A stretch of 40,762 bases of DNA from Gandjariella thermophila (GTDB lineage Bacteria; Actinomycetota; Actinomycetes; Mycobacteriales; Pseudonocardiaceae). The notes under the pieces were generated by a model, which saw only the letters and a list, made by a program, of their open reading frames with translations, was not told the origin of the DNA and searched no databases. Below are positions 22,865-33,152 of this stretch, in pieces. The position numbers and the translations under genes were made by a program. The stretch's first letter is position 1. Each line of letters starts with the position of its first letter. The DNA is taken from assembly GCF_005405885.1 (NCBI RefSeq), contig NZ_BJFL01000038.1, forward strand, positions 1 to 40,762. Reading direction: 5' to 3'.

Positions 22865-24574
22865 ATGACCAGCAGCGAATCCTCTCCCCTCACCGTCGGG
22901 ACCAGCGACGACAACGCGACCGGGCGCCCGGTGCGGCCCGGTTCGGCCCCGCTCACCGGGGTGCCGGTCAGCCCCGGGCGTGCGTCCGGCCCGGTGGTGT
23001 GGGTGGCCGACCCGCTCGGCGAGCCGCCGACCGGCCCCGCTCCGGAGGACCCCGCCGCCGAGGCCGCCCGGATCCGCCCCGCCGCCGACAGGGTCGCCGC
23101 GCGGCTGCGGGCGCGGGCCGAGCGGGCCGAGGGCGAGGCCAGGGCGATCCTGCAGACCACCGCGGCGATGGCCGAGGATCGCAGCCTGCTCGGCCAGGCC
23201 GAGCGCTGGGTCACCGCGCGGTCCTGGCCAGCGGCGCGCGCGGTGCACGAGGCGGCGGCCGGATTCGCCGCCTCCCTCGAGGCCGCCGGCGGCTACCTCG
23301 CCGAACGCGTCCGCGACCTGCACGACGTGCGGGACCGGCTGGTCGCCGAACTGCTCGGCGTGGCCGAACCGGGCGTGCCCGCGCTGCGCACGCCCAGCGT
23401 GTTAGCCGCCCGCGACCTGGCCCCCGCGGACACCGCCGGCCTGGACCCGGCCAAGGTGCTCGCGCTGGTCACCGCCGAGGGCGGTCCCACCAGCCACACC
23501 GCGATCCTGGCCAGGGCGCTGGGCATCCCCGCCGTGGTCGCCTGCCGCGGGCTGCTCGATCTCGACCGGGACACGGTGCCCGGCCTGGCGGTGGACGGCG
23601 ACACCGGGACGGTCCGGGTGCTGGACACGCCCCAGGTGCTCGCCCACCGGGCGGACGGGAAGGGGCGTGCACCGTGGCGGGGCACCCTGCGGGACGGCCA
23701 CCGCGTGCGGCTGCTGGGCAACGTCGGCAGCGCCGCCGACGCCGAGGCCGCGGTCGCCGCCGGCGCCGAGGGCGTGGGTCTGTTCCGCACCGAGTTCTGC
23801 TACCTTGCCGCGACCCGCGAACCCACCGTGGCCGAGCAGCGCGCCGCGTACGCCGCGGTGCTCGCCCCGTTTCGCGGCCGGTCGGTGGTGGTGCGCACGC
23901 TGGACGCCGGCGCGGACAAGCCGCTGCCGTTCCTTGGACTGGACGCCGAACCCAACCCGGCGCTCGGCGTGCGCGGGCTGCGGGTCGCCTTCGACCGGCC
24001 CGAGCTGCTGGACCGCCAGCTCGCCGCCATCGCCGCGGCCGCCTCGGACACCGGCGCGGAGGTGTCGGTGATGGCGCCGATGGTGGCCACCGCCGCCGAG
24101 GCCGTCTGGTTCGCCGAGCGGGCCAGGGCCGCCGGTATCCCACGGGTCGGGGTGATGATCGAGGTCCCGGCCGTCGCGCTGGTCGCCGCGGAGGTGATGG
24201 ACGCCGTGGACTTCGTGTCGCTGGGCACCAACGACCTGGCCCAGTACCTGTTCGCCGCGGACCGGCAACTCGGCGCGGTCGCCGGGCTGAACGACCCGTG
24301 GCAGCCGGCGCTGCTGCGGCTGATCGCGGCGGTCGCCGAGGCGGGCGCCGCGCGCGGCGTCCCGGTGGGCGTGTGCGGCGAGGCGGCCGCGGACCCACTG
24401 CTCGCCCGGGCGCTGGTCGGGCTGGGCGTGACCAGCCTGTCCATGAACGCGACGGCGCTGGGCGGGGTTAGCGCCGCGCTGGCGGAGGTGGACCGCGCGG
24501 AGTGCCGGCGGTTCGCGCGCGCCGCGCTGGCCGCCGGCACACCCGACCAGGCCCGCGCGGCCGCCCGGCGCTGA
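22865..24574 (+). CDS. ptsI: PTS enzyme I (phosphoenolpyruvate-protein phosphotransferase)
   Basis: A 569-residue protein from ATG 22865 with TTGGAGGT upstream. The HPr-binding and swivelling domains carry the active histidine H211 in GGPTSHTAILAR; the PEP-binding barrel has GVGLFRTEFCYL, RTLDAGADKPLPFL, FVSLGTNDLAQYLFAADR and GVCGEAA with the catalytic cysteine. It transfers phosphate from PEP to HPr. It is divergent from the fructose operon and presumably shares its regulator. The N-terminus is about 25 residues longer than usual and low in complexity. Confidence 0.94.
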   Translation: MTSSESSPLTVGTSDDNATGRPVRPGSAPLTGVPVSPGRASGPVVWVADPLGEPPTGPAPEDPAAEAARIRPAADRVAARLRARAERAEGEARAILQTTAAMAEDRSLLGQAERWVTARSWPAARAVHEAAAGFAASLEAAGGYLAERVRDLHDVRDRLVAELLGVAEPGVPALRTPSVLAARDLAPADTAGLDPAKVLALVTAEGGPTSHTAILARALGIPAVVACRGLLDLDRDTVPGLAVDGDTGTVRVLDTPQVLAHRADGKGRAPWRGTLRDGHRVRLLGNVGSAADAEAAVAAGAEGVGLFRTEFCYLAATREPTVAEQRAAYAAVLAPFRGRSVVVRTLDAGADKPLPFLGLDAEPNPALGVRGLRVAFDRPELLDRQLAAIAAAASDTGAEVSVMAPMVATAAEAVWFAERARAAGIPRVGVMIEVPAVALVAAEVMDAVDFVSLGTNDLAQYLFAADRQLGAVAGLNDPWQPALLRLIAAVAEAGAARGVPVGVCGEAAADPLLARALVGLGVTSLSMNATALGGVSAALAEVDRAECRRFARAALAAGTPDQARAAARR

Positions 24575-24638
24575 CCACCCGCCGATCGGACGCCGCAAAA
24601 ACCGGCCGAAACGGTCACTCTGATTCGCCCTAATGGGC

Positions 24639-24653
24639 TAGTCTTGCGCGTGA
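24639..24653 (+). promoter_or_regulatory. Possible -10 element for a leaderless regulator gene
   Basis: TAGTCT (24639-24644) is 5-8 bp before a GTG (24650) and ATG (24653) in frame with the AfsR/LuxR-type gene, and no Shine-Dalgarno sequence precedes either start. This layout fits a leaderless transcript, which is common in actinomycetes. The prediction rests on spacing alone. Confidence 0.35.
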
Positions 24654-27004
24654 TGCGCGGCACACTCGAGCGTGCCCGGCAACACGTCACGGGCCTTCCA
24701 GCCGACACGACCAGTTTCGTCGGCCGGCGGCGGGAGATCGACCAGGTCCGGCAGGCATTGACCGGGTGTCGCCTGCTCACCCTGACCGGACCCGGCGGCG
24801 TGGGAAAGACGCGGCTCGCCCTGCGGGTCGCGGCCAGGCTGCGCCGTGCCTTCCCGGACGGGGTGTGCCTGGTCGAGCTGGCTGAACTGCACGACCCGGC
24901 GCTGCTGGCCAACCTCGTCGCCGAGCGGCTGGGCCTGCGCGACCAGTCCGCCCGCGCCCCGGCCGACACCGTCATCGATCACCTCCACTGCCGCCGGGTG
25001 CTGCTCGTACTGGACAACTGCGAGCACCTGGTGGAGACGTGCGCGGCGTTCGTGGACACGCTGGTCCGCAACTGCCCCGAGCTTCGGGTGCTGGCCACCA
25101 GCCGGCAGTCGCTGCAGGTGAGCGGCGAGCGCGTGCTCACCGTTCCGCCGCTGCCAGTGCCCGACCCGGATGCTCCGCTCACCCCGGAGTCGCTCGGCAA
25201 CTACGAGTCGGTGGACCTGTTCGTGGATCGGGCGGTGGCCGTGCATCCCGCCTTCACCGTGTCCGCGGACAACTGTGCCGTGCTGGGCCGACTGTGCCGC
25301 CGCCTGGACGGCATCCCGCTGGCGATCGAGCTGGCCGCGCGGCGGCTGCTCTCCCTCTCCCTGGAGCAGATCGAGGAACGACTCGGCGCCCGCTACCGGT
25401 TGCTCACCGCGGGCATGCGCACCGCACCCACTCGCCAGCGCACCCTGCAGGCCCTGATCGACTGGAGCTACGACCTGTGCACCGAGCGGGAACAGCTGGT
25501 GTGGCGGCGGTCCTCGGTGTTCTCCGGCAGCTTCGACCTGGACGCCGCCGAGCACGTCTGCTCCGGTGACGACCTCGCGCCGGAGGACGTACTGCCGGCG
25601 ATCGGCGCGCTGGTCGACAAGTCGGTGCTGCTCCGTGAGGACACCGACCGCACGGTGCGCTACCGGCTGCTGGAGACCATCCGCGAGTACGGCCAGGAGC
25701 GGCTGGCCGCCGCGGGGGAGCGCGAGGCGGTACGGCGCCGGCACCAGGACTGGTACGCGCGGCTGACGCAGCGTTGGGACACGGAGTGGCCCGGCCCCGA
25801 CCAGGTGCGCTGGGTGGAACGGCTCCGCCGGGAGCACGCCAACCTCCGGGTCGCCCTCGACTACTGCGCCACCGAGCGCGGGGAGGCGGCCACCGGGTTG
25901 CGGATGGCCACCCAACTGGACGACTACTGGGCGATCCGCGGCCAACTCGCCGAGGCGCGGCACTGGCTGGACAACGCGCTGCAGGTGGCACCGGAACCGA
26001 GCCCGGAGCGCGCCGGGGCGATGCGCCTGAGCGGCTGGTTCGCGCTCCTTCAGGGGGATGTCGAGGTGGGCATGACTCGGCTGGGCCAGGCCGGCGAGCT
26101 GGCCGAGCAGGTCGGCGACGCGGCCGAGGCCGCCTACGTCACGCACGCGTGGGGGATGGGCGCGCTGTTCATCGGACAGCTCGACACCGCCGTCGAGTTG
26201 CTCAGCGATGCGCTGCCCCGGTTCCACGCCGCCGGAGTCCGCCGGGGCCAGCTGTTCGGGCAGTTCAGCCTGGGCATCACGCTGGGCATGCGGGGTGACC
26301 GGCAGCGGGCGCTGGACGTGCTGCGGGACTGCGTGTCGACCACCGAGGAACTGGGTGAGGGCTACTGGCGCTCCTACGCACTGTGGGCGATCGCGCATAT
26401 CGAGGTGCTGTACGACGCGCTCGACGTGGCCGAGCCGGCCGCGCGGGAGGCCATCCGGCTGCAGTGGCAACTGGACAACAAGCTCGCCCTCGCCTTCTCC
26501 GTGGACACCCTCGCGTGGGTGCTGCAGCGGCGCGGCGACCCGGAGCGGGCGGCCACCCTGTTCGGCGCGGCCGCCGCGCTGTGGCGGCAGGTCGGTGCCT
26601 CGCCGGGGTGTTACGTCACCTTCGAGGCCCCGCACAACGACCACCTGCGGATGGCCCGCGCCGACCTCGGCGACGAGCGGTTCGACACCGCCTTCCAGAA
26701 GGGCTACACCATGCCCGCCGAGGCGGCGATCGATCTCGCGTTGGGCGGCGCGGCACCGAGCCGCCCGTCCGCGCCGCCGACCGGGCACCAGGGGATGCCG
26801 CTGACCCGGCGGGAACGGCAGATCGCCGAGCTTGTCGCCGAGGGGCTGAGCAACCGGGAGATCGCGTCCCGGCTGGTCATCTCGCCCCGGACCGCCGAGG
26901 CGCACGTCGAGCACATCCTGGTGAAGCTGGAGTTCAACTCGCGCGCGCAGATCGCCGCATGGGTCGCCGAGAAACGATCCGCGGAAGAACCCGCCGACGA
27001 ATAA
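24653..27004 (+). CDS. AfsR/LAL-like ATPase regulator with LuxR-type HTH
   Basis: About 783 residues. The N-terminus has TSFVGRRREID followed by Walker A GPGGVGKT (about 46-53) and LLVLDNCEHLV (Walker B, about 120), a STAND-type NB-ARC-like ATPase. The middle (about 360-690) is helical and TPR-like. The C-terminus (about 715-780) is a LuxR/GerE HTH: LTRRERQIAELVAEGLSNREIASRLVISPRTAEAHVEHIL. Such large regulators act as activators after ligand-driven ATPase switching; the ligand is unknown. It stands alone between ptsI and a convergent small secreted protein. Starts at TTG 24644, GTG 24650 and ATG 24653 are all in frame; ATG was chosen. Confidence 0.88.
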   Translation: MRGTLERARQHVTGLPADTTSFVGRRREIDQVRQALTGCRLLTLTGPGGVGKTRLALRVAARLRRAFPDGVCLVELAELHDPALLANLVAERLGLRDQSARAPADTVIDHLHCRRVLLVLDNCEHLVETCAAFVDTLVRNCPELRVLATSRQSLQVSGERVLTVPPLPVPDPDAPLTPESLGNYESVDLFVDRAVAVHPAFTVSADNCAVLGRLCRRLDGIPLAIELAARRLLSLSLEQIEERLGARYRLLTAGMRTAPTRQRTLQALIDWSYDLCTEREQLVWRRSSVFSGSFDLDAAEHVCSGDDLAPEDVLPAIGALVDKSVLLREDTDRTVRYRLLETIREYGQERLAAAGEREAVRRRHQDWYARLTQRWDTEWPGPDQVRWVERLRREHANLRVALDYCATERGEAATGLRMATQLDDYWAIRGQLAEARHWLDNALQVAPEPSPERAGAMRLSGWFALLQGDVEVGMTRLGQAGELAEQVGDAAEAAYVTHAWGMGALFIGQLDTAVELLSDALPRFHAAGVRRGQLFGQFSLGITLGMRGDRQRALDVLRDCVSTTEELGEGYWRSYALWAIAHIEVLYDALDVAEPAAREAIRLQWQLDNKLALAFSVDTLAWVLQRRGDPERAATLFGAAAALWRQVGASPGCYVTFEAPHNDHLRMARADLGDERFDTAFQKGYTMPAEAAIDLALGGAAPSRPSAPPTGHQGMPLTRRERQIAELVAEGLSNREIASRLVISPRTAEAHVEHILVKLEFNSRAQIAAWVAEKRSAEEPADE

Positions 27005-27016
27005 CCCGCCGGAACA

Positions 27017-27042
27017 TCGGCGACGTCGCGTGACGTCGCCGA
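27017..27042. terminator. Perfect 11-bp hairpin, convergent terminator
   Basis: TCGGCGACGTC (27017-27027) and GACGTCGCCGA (27032-27042) pair perfectly around a 4-nt loop. It begins 13 bp after the stop of the AfsR/LuxR-like gene and lies before the convergent secreted-protein gene, so it can serve both strands. The remaining bases to 27172 hold no gene. Confidence 0.75.
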
Positions 27043-27172
27043 CCTGATCGGGCGAATGGTCGGCCGGAAATCGGCAGCCGAGGCGGAATCCCCGGCTGCC
27101 GACCGGGCCGGTCAAGCATTCGAATACTCGCGGCCTTCGGGTGAGTTCAGTTCCCCATCCCGGGTTGGTTCC

Positions 27173-27763
27173 TCACCCAGCGTCGGAGGCGGTGCCCGGC
27201 CTGACGGTCCACGGGCCGAGCGCGACCGGGGGCCACACGATCGGCTCGGACTCCTGCCACTGCACCGGCGCCGAGTCCAGCGGGTTCACCACTGGCGGCA
27301 GGTACACCACGTGGTGCGGGCGCAGGTCACGGGCGTGCTGGGGAGCTACCGCGGCCGGACGCTGCGGCGCGGACTGTGCCGAGGTCCCCTGCGCGGGCCG
27401 GTGCGGCACGGTGCCCTCGGAGCTTGCGTGTACCGGACGGTGCGGCCTGGTCTGCGGCTTGGTCTGCTGCTGGCTTCCGGTGGCGGGCCGGTGCGGCCGG
27501 GCGTGCGTCGGGCGGAGCTGCCCGGTGTGCGGCACGTAGGGGTAGTAATGACCGCTCATCGGGTCGTACACGTAGTACTGACCGGTGGCGGGGTCGTAGA
27601 AGGTGCCGTTGATGGCCGGATGGTGGGCGGGAAGGTGCACCGGCACGTGGACCGCGGGCCGCTGCGATCCCTGGGCGGCGGCGACGGCCGCGCCCGACGC
27701 GGTCAGCGCGGCGGCCGCGAGAACGGCGACACCCATCCGCTTTACCATGCTCTTCGCGCTCAT
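27173..27763 (-). CDS. Small secreted His/Pro/Tyr-rich protein
   Basis: A 196-residue protein with a clear signal peptide: positive N-terminus (MSAKSMVKRM), hydrophobic core to about 27, and a cleavage site near AVAAA (26-30). The mature part has a tyrosine repeat, FYDPATGQYYVYDPMSGHYY (55-74), that is two YDP-x-(T/S)G-x-YY units, then three PHRP units (near 89-93, 107-110 and 120-123) in a Gln/Thr/Pro-rich stretch and a Trp/Pro-rich end. No enzyme domain. It could be a cell-surface or metal-binding low-complexity protein. I do not recognise the family. Confidence 0.7.
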   Translation of the reverse strand: MSAKSMVKRMGVAVLAAAALTASGAAVAAAQGSQRPAVHVPVHLPAHHPAINGTFYDPATGQYYVYDPMSGHYYPYVPHTGQLRPTHARPHRPATGSQQQTKPQTRPHRPVHASSEGTVPHRPAQGTSAQSAPQRPAAVAPQHARDLRPHHVVYLPPVVNPLDSAPVQWQESEPIVWPPVALGPWTVRPGTASDAG

Positions 27764-27818
27764 GCTTTTCCTTTCGTCGTGGCCTTTCAGCCCGGACGGA
27801 AACGAAGATTTTCACCGC

Positions 27819-27842
27819 CGTCGTCACGACGTCGTCACGACG
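27819..27842. repeat. Two tandem 11-bp repeats (CGTCGTCACGA)
   Basis: CGTCGTCACGA occurs at 27819-27829 and again immediately at 27830-27840. The junction ACGACGTCGT is palindromic. The repeats are in the 234-bp gap between the secreted-protein gene (minus, start 27763) and the hydantoinase A gene (plus, start 27998), and may be an operator for either. Nothing else is evident in this gap. Confidence 0.45.
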
Positions 27843-27997
27843 CACATACGGTGTGACCGCCGATAGGGGTGCTTTTCGGTCCCACGACACACGACGAGAC
27901 CAGGGCCGGCATCGGCCGCTTCGGTCGGATCTTCGGTCGGCGCGCGGGCGGCACCGGCGATACCGTCGGGGTGCGACGCGCAAGGGGTGAGGCGGAC

Positions 27998-29954
<1,957 letters not shown>

Positions 29955-29962
<8 letters not shown>

Positions 29963-31517
29963 ACTGTCCGCGGTGGAGCTGGAGGTGTTCCGGCACGCCC
30001 TGGCCGGGGTGGCCGACGAGATGGGTGTGGCGCTGCGCCGCGCCGCGTACTCGCCGAACATCAAGGAGCGGGCCGACTGCTCGGCCGCGGTGTTCGACCG
30101 GGACGGGGAGATGGTGGCCCAGGCCGAGCACATCCCGGTGCACCTCGGCGCGATGCCGGCCAGCGTCCGCGCCGTGCTGGACGCATACGGCGAGTTGCGC
30201 CCCGGCGACCAGGTGTGCGTCAACGACCCATACATGGGCGGCACCCACCTGCCGGACCTGACCATCGTCGCCGCGGTCGGCGGCGACGACAGCCGACTGC
30301 TCGGCTACGTGGCCAACCGGGCGCACCACGCCGACGTGGCCGGCGCCGCGCCCGGGTCGATGCCGGCCAGCGCCACCGACATCGCCATGGAGGGCGTGCG
30401 CATCCCACCCATCCTGATCGCCGACACCGACGGCGAGCGCGCGGACGTGGTGCGGTTCGTCGCGGCCAACTCCCGCACCCCGGCCGAGCGGCGCGGGGAC
30501 CTGCGCGCCCAGTTCGCCGCCAACCACGTCGGCGCCCGCCGGCTGCGGGAGCTGGCCGGCCGGATCGGCGCGGCGCGGCTGCCCGAGGTGATGGCCGCGG
30601 TGTGCGACTACTCCGACCGCCGGGTACGCGCCGCGGTGACCGGCATCCCGGACGGCCGCTACGCGTACCAGGACGTGCTGGAGATCGGCGAAGGGGTGAC
30701 CATCCGCGCCGAGGTCACCGTGGCCGGCGCCGAGGTGACCGTCGACTTCGCCGGCACCGACCCGCAGGTGCCGGTGAACTGCAACGCGGTGTTCGCGGTG
30801 ACGCTGTCCTCGGCGATGTTCGTGTTCCGCATGCTCACCGACCCGGACGCGCCGCCGAACGCCGGCTGCTACCGCGCGCTGCACGTGCGCGCGCCGGAGG
30901 GCAGCGTCGTGCACGCCACGTTCCCCGCGCCCACCGCCGCGGGAAACGTGGAGACCAGCCAGCGGATCGTGGACGTGCTGCTCGGCGCGTTCGCCCGGGC
31001 CATCCCGGAGCGGGTACCGGCGGCCAGCCAGGGCACCATGAACAATCTGCTGATCGGCGCCGGCGGCGGGGCAGTGCCGTTCAGCTACTACGAGACGCTC
31101 GGCGGCGGCGAGGGTGGCACGCCCGCCCGCCCCGGCATGTCCGGTGTGCACACCGGGATGACCAACACGCAGAACACCCCGGCGGAGGCCGTCGAGCTGG
31201 ACTACCCGCTCCGGGTGTGGCGCTACGAGTTGCGGCCGGGTTCCGGCGGGGCCGGCCGGCACCCCGGTGGCGACGGCCTGGTGCGGGAGATCGAGGCGCT
31301 CGCCGACTGCACGCTCACCGTGCAGTCCGAGCGGCGCGCGCACGCCCCGTGGGGTCTCGGCGGCGGGCGGCCCGGCGCGGTGGGCCGCAACGTGCTGGTG
31401 CGCGCCGACGGCACCGAGGAGGAACTGCCCAGCAAGGGAACGTGGTCGCTGCGCCGCGGCGAGCGGGTGCGGATCGAGACGCCAGGCGGCGGGGGCTGGG
31501 GCGAGCCGGGCGGCTGA
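29955..31517 (+). CDS. hyuB: Hydantoinase B/oxoprolinase family protein, subunit B
   Basis: A 520-residue protein matching HyuB throughout: VADEMGVALRRAAYSPNIKERADCS near 15-40, FDRDGEMVAQAEHIPVHLGAMP, NDPYMGGTHLPDLTI near 88 and VANRAHHADVAGAAPGSMP near 117, FPAPTAAGNVETSQR, and MTNTQNTPAEAVELDYPLR near 395. The ATG at 29955 overlaps the hyuA stop, so the two subunits are translationally coupled. The usual HyuB length is 500-600, so it is complete. It is convergent with the CadD-like gene 8 bp away. Confidence 0.9.
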
Positions 31518-31525
31518 GCGCGCGG

Positions 31526-32137
31526 TCAGAACGCCAGGCGGGCCAGCCGGACCAGCAGCCCGGTGCGGACCAGGATCACCGCGCCGATGCTCACCAGCGC
31601 CGCCGGCACCAGCCACGGGCTCACCCGGGTCAGCACGGCCAGCACCGACTTGTGCGTGGCCACCAGCCGGGCCGCGGTGCACCACACCGCCAGGAGCACC
31701 AGGAACACCGCAACGGTAAGCGCCGACTGAACCGGGCTCTGCGTGCGGAACAGCACCACGTACACGGACAGGTTGTCGCCGCCGACGGAGATGCACAGCG
31801 CTGCCGCCGTCGCCGTGCTGAGCCGGCCGCGGCGTACCTCCGGCGTGCCATCGCTGCCCCGGGCGGCCCGCACCAGCCCGCGCACTCCGAGACCGAGCGG
31901 GAACAACCCGAGCAGACCGATCCAGGTCTCGGGCACCGCCGCGAGACCCGCGGCCAGCGCCGCGCTCGCCGCCACCACCGCGGCGAAACCCAGGTACTGG
32001 CCGAGCACGACCTGCCAGCCGCGCGGGCCGCCGTTGCGGGCACCGAGGAAGAGCACCACCAGCAGGGCGAAGAGGTCCACGTTGGTGCTGGCGAAAACCC
32101 CGATCGCCGTCGTGACGGTGGCGGCCGACTGGCCCAT
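31526..32137 (-). CDS. CadD-family cadmium resistance/metal transporter
   Basis: A 203-residue integral membrane protein with five to six hydrophobic segments. The start TAIGVFASTNVDLFALLVVLF and the middle CISVGGDNLSVYVVLF (about 115-130) match the CadD family (Pfam PF03596), whose two D-N containing helices relate to LysE-type exporters. A role in cadmium or other cation efflux is the family assignment; here there is no adjacent metalloregulator. ATG 32137 or TTG 32140 are possible starts; neither has a clear ribosome site. Confidence 0.8.
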   Translation of the reverse strand: MGQSAATVTTAIGVFASTNVDLFALLVVLFLGARNGGPRGWQVVLGQYLGFAAVVAASAALAAGLAAVPETWIGLLGLFPLGLGVRGLVRAARGSDGTPEVRRGRLSTATAAALCISVGGDNLSVYVVLFRTQSPVQSALTVAVFLVLLAVWCTAARLVATHKSVLAVLTRVSPWLVPAALVSIGAVILVRTGLLVRLARLAF

Positions 32138-32179
32138 CAACCCATGGTGCGGGAGGCGGCGCGGGTCGGCCCGTTGACC

Positions 32180-32974
32180 TCACCGGCCGGGGTGGTGCGC
32201 ACCGCTGGTCTCCTCGGCGCGCTCCGGCGCACCGCAGAGCAGTGCCCGCAGCCGCGGGTCAGGATGGCCGAGCAGCCCGTGCAGCGCCACCGACTCCTCC
32301 GGGTGCGGGGTGCCGCGCTCGGCCGACCGCCGCCGCGCCTGGCGCAGCACCTCCTCACCGAGGGCGGTGCGGCGCCCGGCCGCGGCCGGGGGGATGGCGG
32401 CCAGCACGGCGCCGGTGAGCGCGAGCAGGACGGTGACGCCCAGCATGGGCTGCCCCGTCCAGGCGAGCTGCGCACACCGCAGTGCGCCGAGCAGGGCCAG
32501 CCCGATCAGCGGCAGCAGCGCCACCCGCTGCCGGGCCCGGCTCGCCTGGGCGGCGCTGAGCAGGTCAAGCTCGGCCAGCCGGATGCTGATCGCCCGCACC
32601 GCCGGGTCCCCGGCGACCCGTCCGGCCAGCGTGCCGATTGGCGCGCCGGCGCCGACCGCGGCGAGCACGGCGCCCTCCACCGGGTCGGGTTGCCCCGCCG
32701 TGCCCGGCTCGCCGTCGCCGGTGGCCCGCAGCGTGCCGTCCCGGTCGATGCGCAGTGCGCCCGTGCCGAGCAGCCGGGTGACCGCGGCGTGCACCACCCG
32801 CCGGGGCCCGTCGGCCAGGTAGGCCAGTTCGGTGACGCTCAGGGGTGCGGCCGAGTGGTCCCGGTGCCGCGGGGCGGGCCGGCGCATCACCAGCCGCGCC
32901 CACAGCGCGGCGGCCGCCAGTGCCACGACGTAGCCGATGGTGACCTCGATACCCGCCAAGCTCCACGGTCCCAT
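32180..32974 (-). CDS. TIGR04222-like membrane protein
   Basis: A 264-residue protein. An N-terminal helix (about 10-30), the sequence LSVTELAYLADGPRRVVHAAVTRLLGTGALRIDRDGTL (46-83), and two further hydrophobic helices (about 150-165 and 175-192) fit the actinomycete TIGR04222 family of unknown function. Many members end in a long Gly/Cys-rich tail; this one ends in an ordinary, charged sequence (RALLCGAPERAEE), so the tail is absent. It is 43 bp upstream of the CadD-like gene on the same strand. Confidence 0.75.
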   Translation of the reverse strand: MGPWSLAGIEVTIGYVVALAAAALWARLVMRRPAPRHRDHSAAPLSVTELAYLADGPRRVVHAAVTRLLGTGALRIDRDGTLRATGDGEPGTAGQPDPVEGAVLAAVGAGAPIGTLAGRVAGDPAVRAISIRLAELDLLSAAQASRARQRVALLPLIGLALLGALRCAQLAWTGQPMLGVTVLLALTGAVLAAIPPAAAGRRTALGEEVLRQARRRSAERGTPHPEESVALHGLLGHPDPRLRALLCGAPERAEETSGAHHPGR

Positions 32975-33035
32975 GGCGTCCCCCCTTGGTTGCTGCGGGT
33001 GGGAAGCTCATGGTGTGCGCTGAGTCACTGCCCAA

Positions 33036-33047
33036 CAAGACGTCTTG
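33036..33047. promoter_or_regulatory. 12-bp palindrome CAAGACGTCTTG
   Basis: A perfect 12-bp palindrome in the 178-bp divergent gap between the TIGR04222-like gene (start 32974, minus) and the DUF2961 lipoprotein gene (start 33153, plus). It is a candidate operator. CATACT (33141-33146) a few bases before the GTG 33153 could be a -10 of a leaderless message. Confidence 0.35.
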
Positions 33048-33152
33048 ATCGACACTTAACGTTGGCCTGGGCAAGAATTAGGGTCGGTTCGCCGCTGCGG
33101 GCGATCCGCCACGTGCGGTGGACCCGGCTCGGGTTGCGGGCATACTCGTGCG

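Noticed and set aside
24638-27115. Long minus-strand open frame opposite the AfsR/LuxR-like gene
   Set aside because: No domain similarity and low-complexity composition; the plus strand has Walker A, TPR-like and LuxR domains.
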